This document shows positions 23,930 through 34,608 of a stretch of 64,000 bases of DNA, piece by piece (the first letter of the stretch is position 1; the number at the start of each line of letters is the position of its first letter). The position numbers and the translations under genes were made by a program. The notes beneath the pieces were generated by a model that saw nothing but the letters and a program-made list of their open reading frames with translations, was not told the origin of the DNA and ran no database searches. Origin of the DNA: Paracyclopina nana (taxonomy: Eukaryota; Arthropoda; Copepoda; Cyclopoida; Cyclopettidae); the NCBI GenBank assembly GCA_019096065.1, contig JAGUCH010000006.1:3430001-3494000 (forward strand). The letters run 5' to 3'.

Positions 23930-24460
23930 CCTCGGGCCCCTGGGAGGGGAGATACAGGCCCTCAAAGTTTGGGGAAATTCTTATGTAGTAAAACTTTGGA
24001 CCCCTCTCACTGCCACATGAATCAACTTTTATCTACCCATTTTTTGTGCATTGTTAGGCCCCTATGGGTGTCTCAGAGAATGGACTAAAAGTTGTGCTCC
24101 AGGGGCTAAAATAAAAAATGACAGAAATAAATATTGTTCATGTGTCTCTATAATTATAATAAAATTTCTTTTTCAGCTCTTATATTCAAAGTCTGTTTAA
24201 CAAAGTTATTAGGGCCAAAATTGGCTAACTTTGACAGAAAATATCTGCCCTCAAACAAAAAAAAATATTTTTTAAATTTTTTTATTTGAAAGTACTAATC
24301 TTTGGCTGACTCTGTGCAAAAAAAGAAAAAAATTCCAACGGGGGAAGGTTGCTCAATTTTGCTCCAAAGTTACCCCCTAAAAACACATTTCAGCCCCTGG
24401 AGCACAGTGGGCATGCAGGACAACTTTTAGCCCATTCTCTGAGACACCCATATGTATTTG
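23930..24460. repeat. Interspersed repeat with internal inverted segments
   Basis: Segment 24062-24112 (ggtgtctcagagaatgg, then ccaggggct) is repeated inverted at about 24378-24452. The region also resembles 39700-39960 (gggaaattcttatg followed by agtaaaact, and tttttgtgca followed by atgttag). No coding frame is seen. A degraded foldback or non-autonomous element is likely. Confidence 0.6.
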
Positions 24461-24489
24461 CGTATTACCGGTTTGCGGAGTTGATAATC

Positions 24490-24567
24490 ACGGAACGGAT
24501 TTTTACGGAACGGAATATAACGGCGCGGATTTTACGGAATGGAATATAACGGCACGGATTTTTGCGG
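24490..24567. repeat. Short tandem repeat with the word ACGGAACGGA
   Basis: Two to three imperfect copies of a roughly 36-bp unit containing ggaatataacgg and cggattttacgg. Upstream of ENaC copy 1. Confidence 0.6.
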
Positions 24568-25876
24568 ACACCGATCTGAACAGTACATTCTTTTGAGCTA
24601 CTCGAACTGTTCTCCTTTAGTGCTATTAAGTCCGACTTCAAAACTTTAATCTTTGCTAATGGCAAGCCTTTTGGAATTGATTAAGAGCATATAGAGAGCA
24701 AATAAAAATGTTGCCTGGTTAGAAGGTGCTTTGTTAGAATTTTTTTCCCAATATATGAATAAAGGGAGGAGTCCTCTTTTTCCTGTCATTTTCCATGATC
24801 ATGCAGTCCATTATGCATGTAAAAAGCAGAAAAATGTTACAAAACTATTGCTTGAAAATTTCTTGCAAGAGAAGATTGGAAAGCTTTTGCAAGGTGACTA
24901 ATAAGTATACCAAAGATTAATCATGGCAACCAACTAATTATTGAAAAATCAAGGAGACTTCTTTGCATGGATGGAAATATCTATCAAAATCGCAATCAGG
25001 AATTCGGAGCATTTTCTGGTTTTTTACAATTTTATCAATGTCAGGTCTCGGAATTGGATTTGTAGCTATCAGTACTCAAGCTTACATGAACTCATACATT
25101 GTCACTACAATTGAGTCTACTACAGCTTCATTAGATGTAATTCTTAAAGATTTTCCCATACTTGCAGACTAAGCAATAATTTAGTAATTTTTACAGGAAG
25201 TACTTTTTCCCTCCATAACAGTTTGCAATCTGAATCAGATTGAGGCATCATTTTTGAAGCAAATAGGGATTCATGGGAATCTGTCCCAAACGAATGCTTT
25301 GCTTGATGAGTTCATTGATGGGGCTAAAGACAAGGGCAATTATGAGATCACTGATGAAAGAGGAAAAATCCTTGATGCCATAGAATGGCTAAATACAGCA
25401 TATAAATTGAAGAAAAGACCGCTGCAATCTTATTCTAGTCAAAATTGCAAACATAGCATGTTTCTTGAAGCCAGTTTTCAGCAAAATATTATCATCTTTA
25501 GGGAGATGAATGAGTCTATGGGCCCTACTAAGTACGGCACTGATTATGGCCTCTGTTGCTTCTTTAATGGGGTTGTTAATATGAAAACATGGCAAGATGG
25601 AGCAACTTTGTCTGATGTAGTTATAATTAATTATTTTATGATTAAAAACTGTTTTCATTAAGCAATTAGAAATTCCACTCAAGTGTTTCACTTGGAGCCA
25701 ACAATGGAGAAAAGAGAGGCATGTCACTTCTTATTGATGTTGAGAAATTTAACTATGCTTATCATGGCATTGGTTCAGTTGGATTTAAAGTCTCAGTTCA
25801 TGATCACAGGGATAAAGCTATGATAGGACACTCTGCAGTATCCATCAGCCCAGGAACTGAAACTCAAATAGCTGTG

Positions 25877-27405
25877 CCCAACCAGGAAAAATTTTCCCGT
25901 GCTGTATCGCTTTTCGCGAAACAAGAACTACTTTTCGATCCGACAAGGTTTACCAAGATAGTGCATCGAAAAGTAGTATAATGGTGAGACCACTTTTGAG
26001 TACATTTGATGTGCAAAGTAATGTCAGCCTAATTTCCTTAAAGTAGTCTCAAACTTGTATTTGTTTTCAACAAATATATTTTTTCCCCTTATATTAGGTT
26101 TTGATGATCCTTCTGCAAATGGGTTTTGGCACAAGGAGTTGCAGATGTCAGAGTGATCGGAAGAGTTCTTTTTCTACAATTCTTGGGACTACTTTAGAGC
26201 AATTCGTGATTGAAAAATGAAAGTTAAAATTGCTCATGAACTTTGTTTACAATTTTGTCCATTTCCGTTTCCCCTTGGCCACTACGAGCTCGGCGCTGCC
26301 GAAATCGACTCGGGAGCCGGCCAATTTTGGATTCGAATTAGACAAGCTCAGGGGGCTTGGACTTGGCAAAAACTCAGGCTTGAAGAGTACGCGGGCTCGG
26401 CGCTGCTGAAATCAACTCGGAGCCGGCGATTTTGGACTACCGGAAAGACAAGTTTGGATTCAAATAAGACAAGCTCGATCAGGGGCCGAGCTCAACGCTG
26501 CCGAAATCAACTCGAAGAAGTGGGCCATTTTGGACTACGGGAAAGACAAGTTTGGATTCGAATAAGGCAGGCTCTGGGGCCTTGGACTTTGGCAAAAACT
26601 CAGGCTTGGCTTGGAGACTACGAGCTCGGCGCTGCGCTGCCGAAATCGACTCGGGAGCCGGCAATTTTCGACTATGGGAAAGACAAGTTTGGATTCGAAT
26701 AAGACAAGCCTTGGACTACGAGCTCGGCGCTGCTGAAATCAACTCGAAGAAGCGGGCCGTTTTGGATGCGGGAAAGACAAGTTTGGACCAAGGTTTTGAA
26801 GGTATTGTTGCCAAGGACGAGCATCCCGGATGAGCTGCTGACTGGTTCGTCCTCCTCGGAGACTGAACCCTCGACTTCTAAGCAATGAATGCATTGTTGC
26901 AGATGAAATATTATATTAACCATTTCGAGTGTACATAACTAAGTGCAAATTTTATTGTGATAATAACAGCAACAAATAAACATAAATGGCAGCCAAAAAT
27001 GCATCCTCGTGAGGCCATGCAGACGCCGTACTGAGGTCGTGGCCGGAATGACTGTTTTGTGGCAACTACTAGTTTTCGACCTTCACCACTCATATTTCAG
27101 TTCGGTACTAATTGTTTTCGATACCAACCATTCCAAACCCAACAAAGAATGTAATAGTCAAAAAACAAGCAGCACCGGAGCCACTGCAGCAGTTGATCGA
27201 CATCTCCAGGCATGCTGACAAGTTTTTGAGGCTGAAAGCATAAAAAAAATGTCAGCATATGAGACTTCGCATTAACAAGGCATGCTGACTAGTTTGGCAC
27301 ATACTGAGAGATGTTTGCTAAGAACTAGTCGTAGATGAGCATCGAAAACTACTACTAGTTTTAGGTCCAACAGGAACAATTGAAACTTCATTTTTCCTGG
27401 TTGGG
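25877..27405. mobile_element. Non-autonomous DNA transposon, CCCAAC ends, 2-bp TG target duplication
   Basis: The left end CCCAACCAGGAAAAAT at 25877 is matched inverted at the right end (ATTTTTCCTGGTTGGG, ending at 27405). The dinucleotide TG flanks both sides (25875-25876 and 27406-27407). Removing the element and one TG restores the exon-4 frame shared with two paralogues, which fixes the boundaries. Inside is a GC-rich block of five imperfect units of about 100 bp (26280-26780), each carrying gagctcggcgctgc and cgaaatcaactcg. No transposase frame is present. The first six bases of the ends and the 2-bp duplication match the autonomous element at 49-57 kb. Confidence 0.88.
26280..26780. repeat. 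Internal tandem array of the 1.5 kb transposon
   Basis: Five degenerate units of roughly 90-130 bp. Each has GAGCTC(GG/AA)CGCTG, a GAAATC(G/A)ACTCG word, then a TTTTGGA-like stretch and GACAAG(C/T)T. The block is distinctly more GC-rich than its surroundings. The open frames here are by-products of the repeat. Confidence 0.8.
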
Positions 27406-28377
27406 TGACTCCAACAATTATTTACACAACTAAAGATGCTATAGGCAATTTCAAACCTTCTGAAAGAAATTGCTATGATACTTTTGAAGCAAATTTGACT
27501 TACCTTACTCATGAAAATGGTTATCATTACAGCATGAATAATTGCTTATTTCAAAAAACTATTGAGCGAATTGTTTGGGATTGCAAATGCCGACCTTTTT
27601 TTCACAAACGCCATGAACATCCTGTTCTGGAAAAATTGCCTATTTGTACAGGAGTGCAATTGACATGCATGCATACAAAGCTTTCTAATATTTCACTTGG
27701 AGAGAAAAACAGTGCAGTAATTTTAGATGAAAATCAAGGTGACTTATCCAAAATCAGCAAATACTCCAAGCCTGTTCAAGTTGAATGCCTGCCTTCATGT
27801 CTTATTCAAGATAACAGCATTCAATTATCCTCTTTAATTTATCCAAACCCTAATTTTTTCTTCACAAGATCATTTTGTGAAACAGCCTGTAAACTTCGCC
27901 AGAGGACTTGTCAAAACCCAAACAGAAAATTCTTCTTAGATATAAGTTATCCAGATTTGTGCAAAGTTTTAGATGCCAATAATGTATATTTTGGAAATGG
28001 ATTTAGTTGTGAGAGATGGCCTGATGTGTACTTTGAGAGCAACAATACAGTTGTAAATGCTGAGCTGAAAGAAGCAGTATTTCAATATGCATCTGAAAAT
28101 CTTGCTAGGGTAAAGGTGTTACTGACAAACCCATATGTCACCAAGTTTAGGAGGGATCAAGCTATGACCTTTACAAACTATGTGGCAAATACTGGAGGAC
28201 TATTAGGATTGTGCCTTGGCTTTAGCTTAATTTCTCTGCTTGAAATACTTTATCACTTCTTGTTAATTGTTTTGGCGTGACATTCAATGTAAAAATTATA
28301 AAGTGAACCCATAATTACTGCCAATAAGAATAAATGTATATTTGCAGTTCTTCAGAGAGTTGAGCTCTTTAAACTTT

Positions 28378-28880
28378 AGCCCGTTCTCACTTAAGTTAAG
28401 CCAAGCTCTATGAAGATAAGCAAGGCTCTTTGGAAGCGAATAGCTCAGCAATTGCTGAGCCTACCTATTGGAACCAAACTTGGAAGGATTCCTCAGTAAG
28501 ACTATCTACGACTGTGTGCCAAATTTGATTGAGATCCAAGGCCCCCAACTGGAAACAATTAAAAATGTGGAGCAAGGCAGCTTCGCTTAACAGTTAGGGA
28601 GGAAAAAAATGGCCTTGCCTTGACTAATCGGCCTTCAATCCTGATGAATTTTGGCATGAATATTTATTAGGGTTTACTGATGAATCCTACCAAGTTTGGT
28701 GCCGATCGGCTTTGTAGTTAATGAGATTTTCACCTCCAAATACCCTTGTTTAACAGGAGCCTAGCCATGGAAATACAGGATGCGGCTCCGATATTACAAT
28801 CGCGCTACATCCGATTTATTTACTTCTTCAAAGCAGCGTAACGTGCAGCATCGGAGCCGCATTCAGTATGAGAACGGGCT
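28378..28880. mobile_element. Foldback-type MITE, same family as 1.5-1.9 kb
   Basis: The ends AGCCCGTTCTCA (28378) and TGAGAACGGGCT (to 28880) are exact inverted repeats, flanked by TTT on both sides. Internal motifs such as attggaaccaaacttgga and caaggctctttggaagc match the element at 1531-1918. Confidence 0.8.
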
Positions 28881-28978
28881 TTTATCAGATTCGTCTTACT
28901 TTAATATGCCAAACCAATAGGGCGTCCTCATTTCGCATTTTAGCCAAAACTGATACTGGTTAAACCAAACTGACTTTA

Positions 28979-29130
28979 TGCTCTGTTCATCTACAAACTC
29001 CTTAAGGAATCGGAACCCGAAATTCCTTTGCGCAAAGGAGTTCTCACTTCTCAGTACATAAACTAGCTGCGTAGAGTTGTCATTCTGCATGGTTTCGTCA
29101 TTCCTTAAGGAACGGTAGATGAACAGAGTA
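28979..29130. mobile_element. 152-bp nested MITE (family E), TTA target duplication
   Basis: Ends TGCTCTGTTCATCTAC and, inverted, TACTCTGTTCATCTAC. Both ends also have a CCTTAAGGAA palindromic word. Flanked by TTA at 28976-28978 and 29131-29133. The element at 37655-37830 shows the uninterrupted target. TTA duplications are typical of PIF/Harbinger elements. Confidence 0.8.
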
Positions 29131-29165
29131 TTAGTCCAGACAAAAGTCAGCATTCTTGTAGTGTT

Positions 29166-29388
29166 AAGGGCCTGTTCACCAGGTTATTTTGGCCGATTTT
29201 TTGGCAAAATACGTATTGGAGAGAAATACTGAGAATTTTTTTATTGGTGTAGGATGGCTTTTGGTAGCAATAGACTGATTCCAAAGTCAAAATCTGAAAA
29301 ATGATTTTTCAAATACCAGATATTTGCAAATATCAGCAAAATATCGCGCATTATTTTGTTGATATTATTGCAAGTGAACAGGGCCTTA
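29166..29388. mobile_element. MITE family C, nested copy, TTA target duplication
   Basis: Inverted ends AGGGCCTGTTCAC and GTGAACAGGGCC flanked by TTA on each side, about 223 bp. The interior matches the copies at 21783 and 62276 in reverse orientation (gatatttgcaaatatc, gactttggaatc equivalents). Confidence 0.85.
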
Positions 29389-29520
29389 GTTCAACCAAAA
29401 TCATATTTATTTTCAAAATTACAATATGAGCCATTTCATGTGTAACGTAGAACCTTTCATTGATCATGTAACAAGGCCACATACAAAGGGGTAAAGGGGA
29501 CAGGGCAAATGTTCAAAATG

Positions 29521-29570
29521 GCAAATGGGAAAAGGGCAAATGGGAAAAGGGCAAATGGGAAAAGGGCAAG
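29521..29570. repeat. 15-bp tandem repeat, three exact copies
   Basis: Three perfect units of gcaaatgggaaaagg (29521-29565), with related G/A-rich sequence around them. Confidence 0.95.
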
Positions 29571-30042
29571 AGTCGATGAAGGCAAAAGGTAGAGGGGCTA
29601 CAGGGACTGGGGCATTTTTTCAGCAAGAAAATCAAAAAACACATTTTATGGATACTTGATCTACCTCAAATGAGCAAGGTTAGTCTTACATACCTATATA
29701 ATAGAAAGGAAAGATTCTCAAGGTTACAAATAAACACACCTTGACAATTCATGTAGAAAAACGGTGTGAAGGTCTTTTATATGAAAACACTCAGGAATTG
29801 GTTTTGATTGAATGTCCAACATAGGTCTTAAAACGATGATCGTAGGTAGTAAAACCCAGGTATGTAGGCCTCAAAACGTAGGTATTAAACATACCCTATT
29901 TTAGACACTGCTACCCAAATGCCATTATTTCGGATTGCCACTATAATAGCTTCTGTATGGCAGAAAAATCATAACGAACGAAAAAAAGCGTTACTGGCCC
30001 CGTAAGAGGTGGCAAAAGAACAGCTTTGCCTTGGACACTTAT

Positions 30043-30452
30043 GCCCTGTTCATGTATTAAGAATACCTTTTAGGTATGGAAAAAATTGTCATAAGGAAAA
30101 GTGAAAATGTTGCTGCCTGCCACTCGACGAGTTCAGCTTGGGGCCGAGCACCGTTATCAATGGCAATTTTTGCTATTTTGTCTCATGGTTTTCAGCATAT
30201 TTCCAAACAAACTAACTTTCATCACGTTTCTTCAATAAAAGATGAAATTTAACTTTTGATTTTGCTCAAAGGGCTAAAATGTTGAGCACTTAAATAGCCA
30301 AAATTAGATTTGTTTACTTTCAAGATGGCTTAAAGTCGATCAGATTTTTTTTAGTATCAGCTGGCTCTTATCAATTTATGACATTTTTTCTCCTTTCCTT
30401 GAGGTGTTTTTCGTGCATTTTCCTAAGGAGTTTGGGGCGTACATGAACAGTG
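30043..30452. mobile_element. Putative MITE with CCCTGTTCATGTA ends
   Basis: gccctgttcatgta at 30043 is matched by tacatgaacag near 30440-30450 in inverted orientation. The interior is AT-rich with no frame. Only the outer 11-13 bp clearly match, so boundaries are approximate. Confidence 0.5.
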
Positions 30453-30523
30453 TTGGGGAATCGAGGAACTTCGCCCGAATCTATCGAAAGGAATCTCCAG
30501 ATTGTGCTTCAGCTTTTGAAACC

Positions 30524-30772
30524 TCAGAACTCTGTACTCGAATCCTGATAATAAAGATGAACACAATGAGTAGTCACTAAGATGTCAGAGAGAAAGACTT
30601 GTATTTCGCCTGTATCCAATGAAATCTCAATAGTAACTGAATAAAAACCGCGGGTAAAACTCTGTTGTTTTCCGCGTCGCTCAAGCTGAGTTTGACAGCC
30701 GTTCGCACCCTCGTATGGAACCAAACAGTCCCCCTTGCGAATGATGTCAATCAGGCTTGTGAGCTCGAACAT
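30524..30772 (-). CDS. Small unidentified ORF downstream of the CCHC gene
   Basis: An 82-aa ATG-initiated frame on the same strand as the zinc-knuckle gene and 65 bp after its stop. It could be a second cistron, part of the same retroelement relic, or chance. No domain recognised. Confidence 0.25.
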   Translation of the reverse strand: MFELTSLIDIIRKGDCLVPYEGANGCQTQLERRGKQQSFTRGFYSVTIEISLDTGEIQVFLSDILVTTHCVHLYYQDSSTEF

Positions 30773-30837
30773 ATCTTAAATTTTCTTATGTACAATACAC
30801 GAATATATTAATTTTTTCTCGCAATGCTTCCTCCTCT

Positions 30838-31788
30838 TCACTTGTCCACTCTTCTGTAGCAGTAGCTCCCATCCCTGTGCACGACTCGCAGCAACAGGTT
30901 CCTGTTCAGCGACATAACTCCCATCGCATGCACCCGAGCCACCATCCTCTTGAAAACATGCAATTGCACCAGATCCAGCGACTTGTGCATTGGGTAGTGG
31001 TGGCCATAGCTATTGCAGACTTTGCACTTCGTCACATAGTTCGGACATGCAGCGACTTCGTGGTTTTCTGAATTGCAGACCATGCACCTTTTCTTTGGCT
31101 TGTTTGTGCAGTCTTTGCCGTGATGTGTTTTGCTTCCACACTTTCTACATGGATGTGGTGTGAACACTCTCGCTCCTTCGTCGTCCAGTTCTCTTGGAAG
31201 TACAATCGAGTCTATTTGCTCATCCACGATGTCTTCTCCGTGCCACTCCTGCACTTGGCTGAGCAACTCCGTCTCCCAATCATCCACGCAGTTATTTGGC
31301 ACATTCTTGACGTACCATTTCTCCAACAGTATTTCCTTGTCAAAGTCCTTGAAACTTTCGACTATTTCTCTTTCGCTGGTGTAGACGGGATCAGGTCGCT
31401 TCAGTATCTCCAGCCTGGTGTCGTCCACTGCCTTCTCGATGCTACCGGGGCTATCGAGAAGGCCTTTGTAGACTCTAATCATTTTTCCACCCATCAGTGA
31501 CCCTCTATTTTTCAGTGCAGCCATGATGAATACCATATATCCTCTGCAGTCGTCTTCTGGGCCTGCACCTGCTGCTCTCGCCATAAGTGCTCCCACCAGC
31601 ATGAGTAGTGCATGTGGCAGAAATTGGTCGTATCTGTCGTAGTACACTGTTCTACTGTCGTATTGATCGACCTCCATCGCTCGGTATTCCTTTCTCCAGT
31701 CCGTTTTTCCAGCTCTCCACTGCACGCCCATCCATCTGCAGGCTTCCTCTTTCGATGTTCTTGGGTCTACTTTGTCGAAACAGGACAT
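30838..31788 (-). CDS. Gag-like CCHC zinc-knuckle protein, single exon
   Basis: 316 aa without introns. The N-terminal two thirds is a helical, charged domain of the kind seen in gag-like proteins, with no motif I recognise. The C-terminal region has a clean zinc knuckle CRKCGSKTHHGKDC (C-X2-C-X4-H-X4-C). A second follows (CMVCNSENHEVAAC), and then a third variant (CKVCNSYGHHYPMH) with His in place of the last Cys. Such arrays bind single-stranded nucleic acid. No reverse transcriptase, protease or long terminal repeats are visible nearby. It is therefore either a lone gag remnant, a domesticated gag, or a non-viral host protein. The frame is intact and more GC-rich than its AT-rich surroundings, which suggests either constraint or recent arrival. 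Confidence 0.6.
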   Translation of the reverse strand: MSCFDKVDPRTSKEEACRWMGVQWRAGKTDWRKEYRAMEVDQYDSRTVYYDRYDQFLPHALLMLVGALMARAAGAGPEDDCRGYMVFIMAALKNRGSLMGGKMIRVYKGLLDSPGSIEKAVDDTRLEILKRPDPVYTSEREIVESFKDFDKEILLEKWYVKNVPNNCVDDWETELLSQVQEWHGEDIVDEQIDSIVLPRELDDEGARVFTPHPCRKCGSKTHHGKDCTNKPKKRCMVCNSENHEVAACPNYVTKCKVCNSYGHHYPMHKSLDLVQLHVFKRMVARVHAMGVMSLNRNLLLRVVHRDGSYCYRRVDK

Positions 31789-32689
31789 TAGTCATTTAAT
31801 CACTGAAAGTTATATTGCCGCAAAAAGGCCTCTGAATACAAAATAGCGAGTCTTAAAAATAGTTCATTAATGGATCAATTTATTTCATTATGTGCAAAGA
31901 TTTTACGCATTTTTATGGTCGTGATTTTACACGATCCTTTAGGCTTATCTACATTATGATTATTCGAAGGTTTTGTCTATAATCATGTTTTATTACTGAC
32001 GCACGTCAGAAAGAAAGTCAATATTCATTAAATTCCTTTTATAAGAAAATTAGTTATGTACACACCTGTTCACAAAATGAGCGCACAGCATGCTGACAAC
32101 CAAACTAGCCAAAGTTAATTCAACAACCGCACAGTGGTTCAAAATGCCGCTTTCGCGCTTATACGTAAAAGTTACAAAATCAACGCAGCATCTCTTTCTT
32201 AGGCCCCGAGGGCTAATTGATTTTCAGTACTGACGTTATTCGCTTCTGGAATAAGGTGATGAAAATAAGAATTGTCCTTTCCTTAATATTTGAACACCAC
32301 ATAAAAATGGTTGCTCTGTTGTTTTCTTTGTTCCTTACTAATTGAAAAACAAAGGCTCATTGATGGTAACTTCTATTCCACATCCATTTGAACTAAAAAG
32401 TTACTTTAGTAAAAAATTATGCTACTAGCCTTATTGTTGTGCAATTACTTCGCTTTTATGTGATTCACAGCTTAAGTGAATTGGTGTTTCATTTGATGAG
32501 TTTGAAAGCTTAAAGCAGCTTATAAACCTTGTGCTGTTACCGCAATGAATGGTCTTTTGAAAGAAAAATTCTTGGTTAAATTTGCCACCACCATACTGTG
32601 AGGGCCTTTCATAAGATCGTTAAATCGCTTGTTCTCTGTCCTTAGTTTATTGAGTAAGTTGACATTTGCCCATATTTCAGAGCTTTAAC
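31789..32689. other. Intergenic, nothing recognised
   Basis: AT-rich, short frames only, with the presumed promoter of ENaC copy 2 at its right end. Confidence 0.4.
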
Positions 32690-34608
32690 ATGGAAAGCAG
32701 GAATTATTTTGAAAGAAGATTTGAACTCTTCTGCAAGGTGTCAGATAATTGAAATACTTACTTTTATCGATAGAAACTTTCTGTTTATGTATCCGTCATT
32801 CAGGAGACTTCTTTGCATGGTTGGGGTTACTTGGTTAAACCACAACCAAGAATTTGTCAGTACGTGTGGCTAGTTATTATTTTAGCTATGTCTGGAGTTG
32901 GAATAACATTTGTGGCAATCAATACTCAAAACTACATGAATTCCTTTATTGTAACTACAATTGACACAACTACTGGTTCATTAAAGGTATAATAAATTCC
33001 TGGTTACCATAAATTATCAGTTTAACGTTGTTTTTGCTAAACAGGAAGTCTATTTTCCATCAATAACAGTTTGCAACCTAAATCAAGTTGAGGCATCATT
33101 CCTTAAGAAGATTGGAATTTATGGAAATTTGTCTCAAACGAATGCTTTGCTTGATGAGTTCATTGATGGTGCATTGTCTGATAAGAGAAATGTGCTTGAC
33201 AGTATAAAATGGCTTAATTCAACAGATCTATTGCAGAATTATTCTCTCACAGAACACTCTGTCCAGAAATGCAATAACATGTTTATTGAGGCTAGCTTTA
33301 AGGGAAAATCTGTCTTCTGGAACAATATAAACGAGTCAATTGGTCCCTTTTTATCTTCAACTGACTATGGTAAATGTTGCTTTTTTAATGGAATTGTTAG
33401 CTTGAATGTTTGGCCCAATGGAACTTCATTAGCAGAAGTAAAAACTTAGCTAAATGAGAACATGAATAAGAGTCATAAATATTACTTCCAATTAGCAATA
33501 TCACTCAGGAGTTCCGATTGGAGCTGAAAATGGAGAGAAAGGAGGCATGTCTTTGCTCCTAGATGTTGAGAAATTCAACTATGCTCATCATGGAATTGAC
33601 TCAGTTGGATTCAAAGTCTCTGTACAAGATCATAGAGATAAGCCATGGATAGGGCACAATGCTGTATCCATTAGTCCAGGAACTGAAACCCAAATACTGG
33701 TAACTCCTGAAATAAGTTTCACAACTCAAGCTGCAATTGAAAATTTTGCCCCAACTGAGAGAAATTGCTACAATGATTTTGAGGCAAACTTGACCTACTT
33801 ACCTTATGAATATGGCTATCATTACAGCCTGAACAACTGTTTGTTTCAAAAAGTTTTTCAGCAAATAATTTGGGAGTGTAGATGCATTCCTGACATTCAA
33901 GAATATTATGACGATCCTATCTTAGATATGCCTTATTGTAGCGGATTGCAATTAAAATGCATGCTAACCAAGCTTCATAGCTTAGATAGTGGAATGAAGG
34001 AAAATAATGATACGCTTAATATTCAGAGAGATCTTTTCAATATGAGCATCTTTGCAAAGGATGACGGCATAAAATGCTTACCCTCATGCTTGATTCAAGA
34101 TAACAAAATCCAATTGTCCTCATTAGTTTACCCTCACAAGAATAACTTTTTCTATAGAAGATCTTTTTGTGAAACAGCCAGTAAAATTTATCTAGCAACT
34201 TGTGCAGTGCCAGAAAAAAAACACTTTCTAGACATTAGCTTTCCAAATTTATGCGATATTTTGGCAGCAAATGAGAGATACTTTCGAAATAAGGAAAATT
34301 GTGAAAACTGGCCTAGTACTTATTTTCAGCAAGATAATGGCAGCAAAAATTCTGAATTGGTAGAAGCTCTGCATCACTATGCTTCAAAAAATCTTGCTAG
34401 GGTAAAGATTATGCTGAGAAACCCTTACGTAACAAAGTATAAGAGAGATCAAGCCATAACTTTTACTAGTTATGTGGCAAATACAGGAGGCCTGCTAGGA
34501 CTATGCCTTGGCCTAAGTTCTATTTCTTTAGTTGAAATTATGTACAACTTACTAATCTATGTTCCGGACTTGATAGTTCACCTGAAAAATGTGCTATCAA
34601 AGAAATAA
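32690..34608 (+). CDS. Pickpocket-type ENaC/degenerin channel, copy 2 (intact)
   Basis: Exons 32690-32737, 32804-32986, 33045-33437 and 33496-34608 join in phase (578 aa). The short first exon ends FELFCK and runs into ETSLHGWGYL, the conserved cytosolic gating region with its His-Gly pair. TM1 is WLVIILAMSGVGITFVAINT. The extracellular domain carries many Cys (RNCYNDFEANLTYLPYE, NNCLFQKVFQQIIWECRC, FCETASKIYLATC). TM2 has NTGGLLGLCLGLSSISLVEI with the G-x-S selectivity filter. The product is a plasma-membrane, probably sodium-selective, trimer subunit; ligand or stimulus is unknown. Exon structure is identical to copies 1 and 3, which points to tandem duplication. The first exon is supported by phase and the family motif only. 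Confidence 0.9.

Larger units (their letters stand above)
24813..28280 (+). pseudogene. Pickpocket-type ENaC channel, copy 1, interrupted by a 1.5 kb transposon
   Basis: Exons: 1, about 24813-24893 (start uncertain; in-frame ATGs also at 24795 and 24801); 2, 24954-25136; 3, 25197-25616; 4, split into 25670-25876 and 27408-28280. Junctions and phases match the intact paralogues at 32.7 and 40.1 kb. Features are the family N-terminal motif ETSLHGWKYL, TM1 (FWFFTILSMSGLGIGFVAIS), a Cys-rich extracellular domain (QKTIERIVWDCKCRPFF, ERNCYDTFEANLTYL), and TM2 with the ASC signature NTGGLLGLCLGFSLISLLEI. The insertion at 25877-27405 lies in exon 4 and brings in a stop after about 35 foreign residues, before TM2. 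Apart from it the frame is intact, so the insertion is young. It could be a null allele, polymorphic, or conceivably spliced or excised. Confidence 0.85.
28919..29415. mobile_element. MITE family D host element containing two nested insertions
   Basis: The left end agggcgtcctcat and the following sequence match the reverse complement of the element at 37655-37830. The match is interrupted after CAAACTGAC by 28979-29130, resumes with gtccagacaaaagtcagc, and is interrupted again at GTGTTA by 29166-29388. It then resumes briefly (gttcaaccaaaatcat). Both interruptions sit between TTA duplicates. The far end is lost. Confidence 0.75.

Noticed and set aside
26217..26833. Long frames inside the 1.5 kb insertion
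   Set aside because: They follow the GC-rich internal tandem units in several frames and strands; no transposase features.
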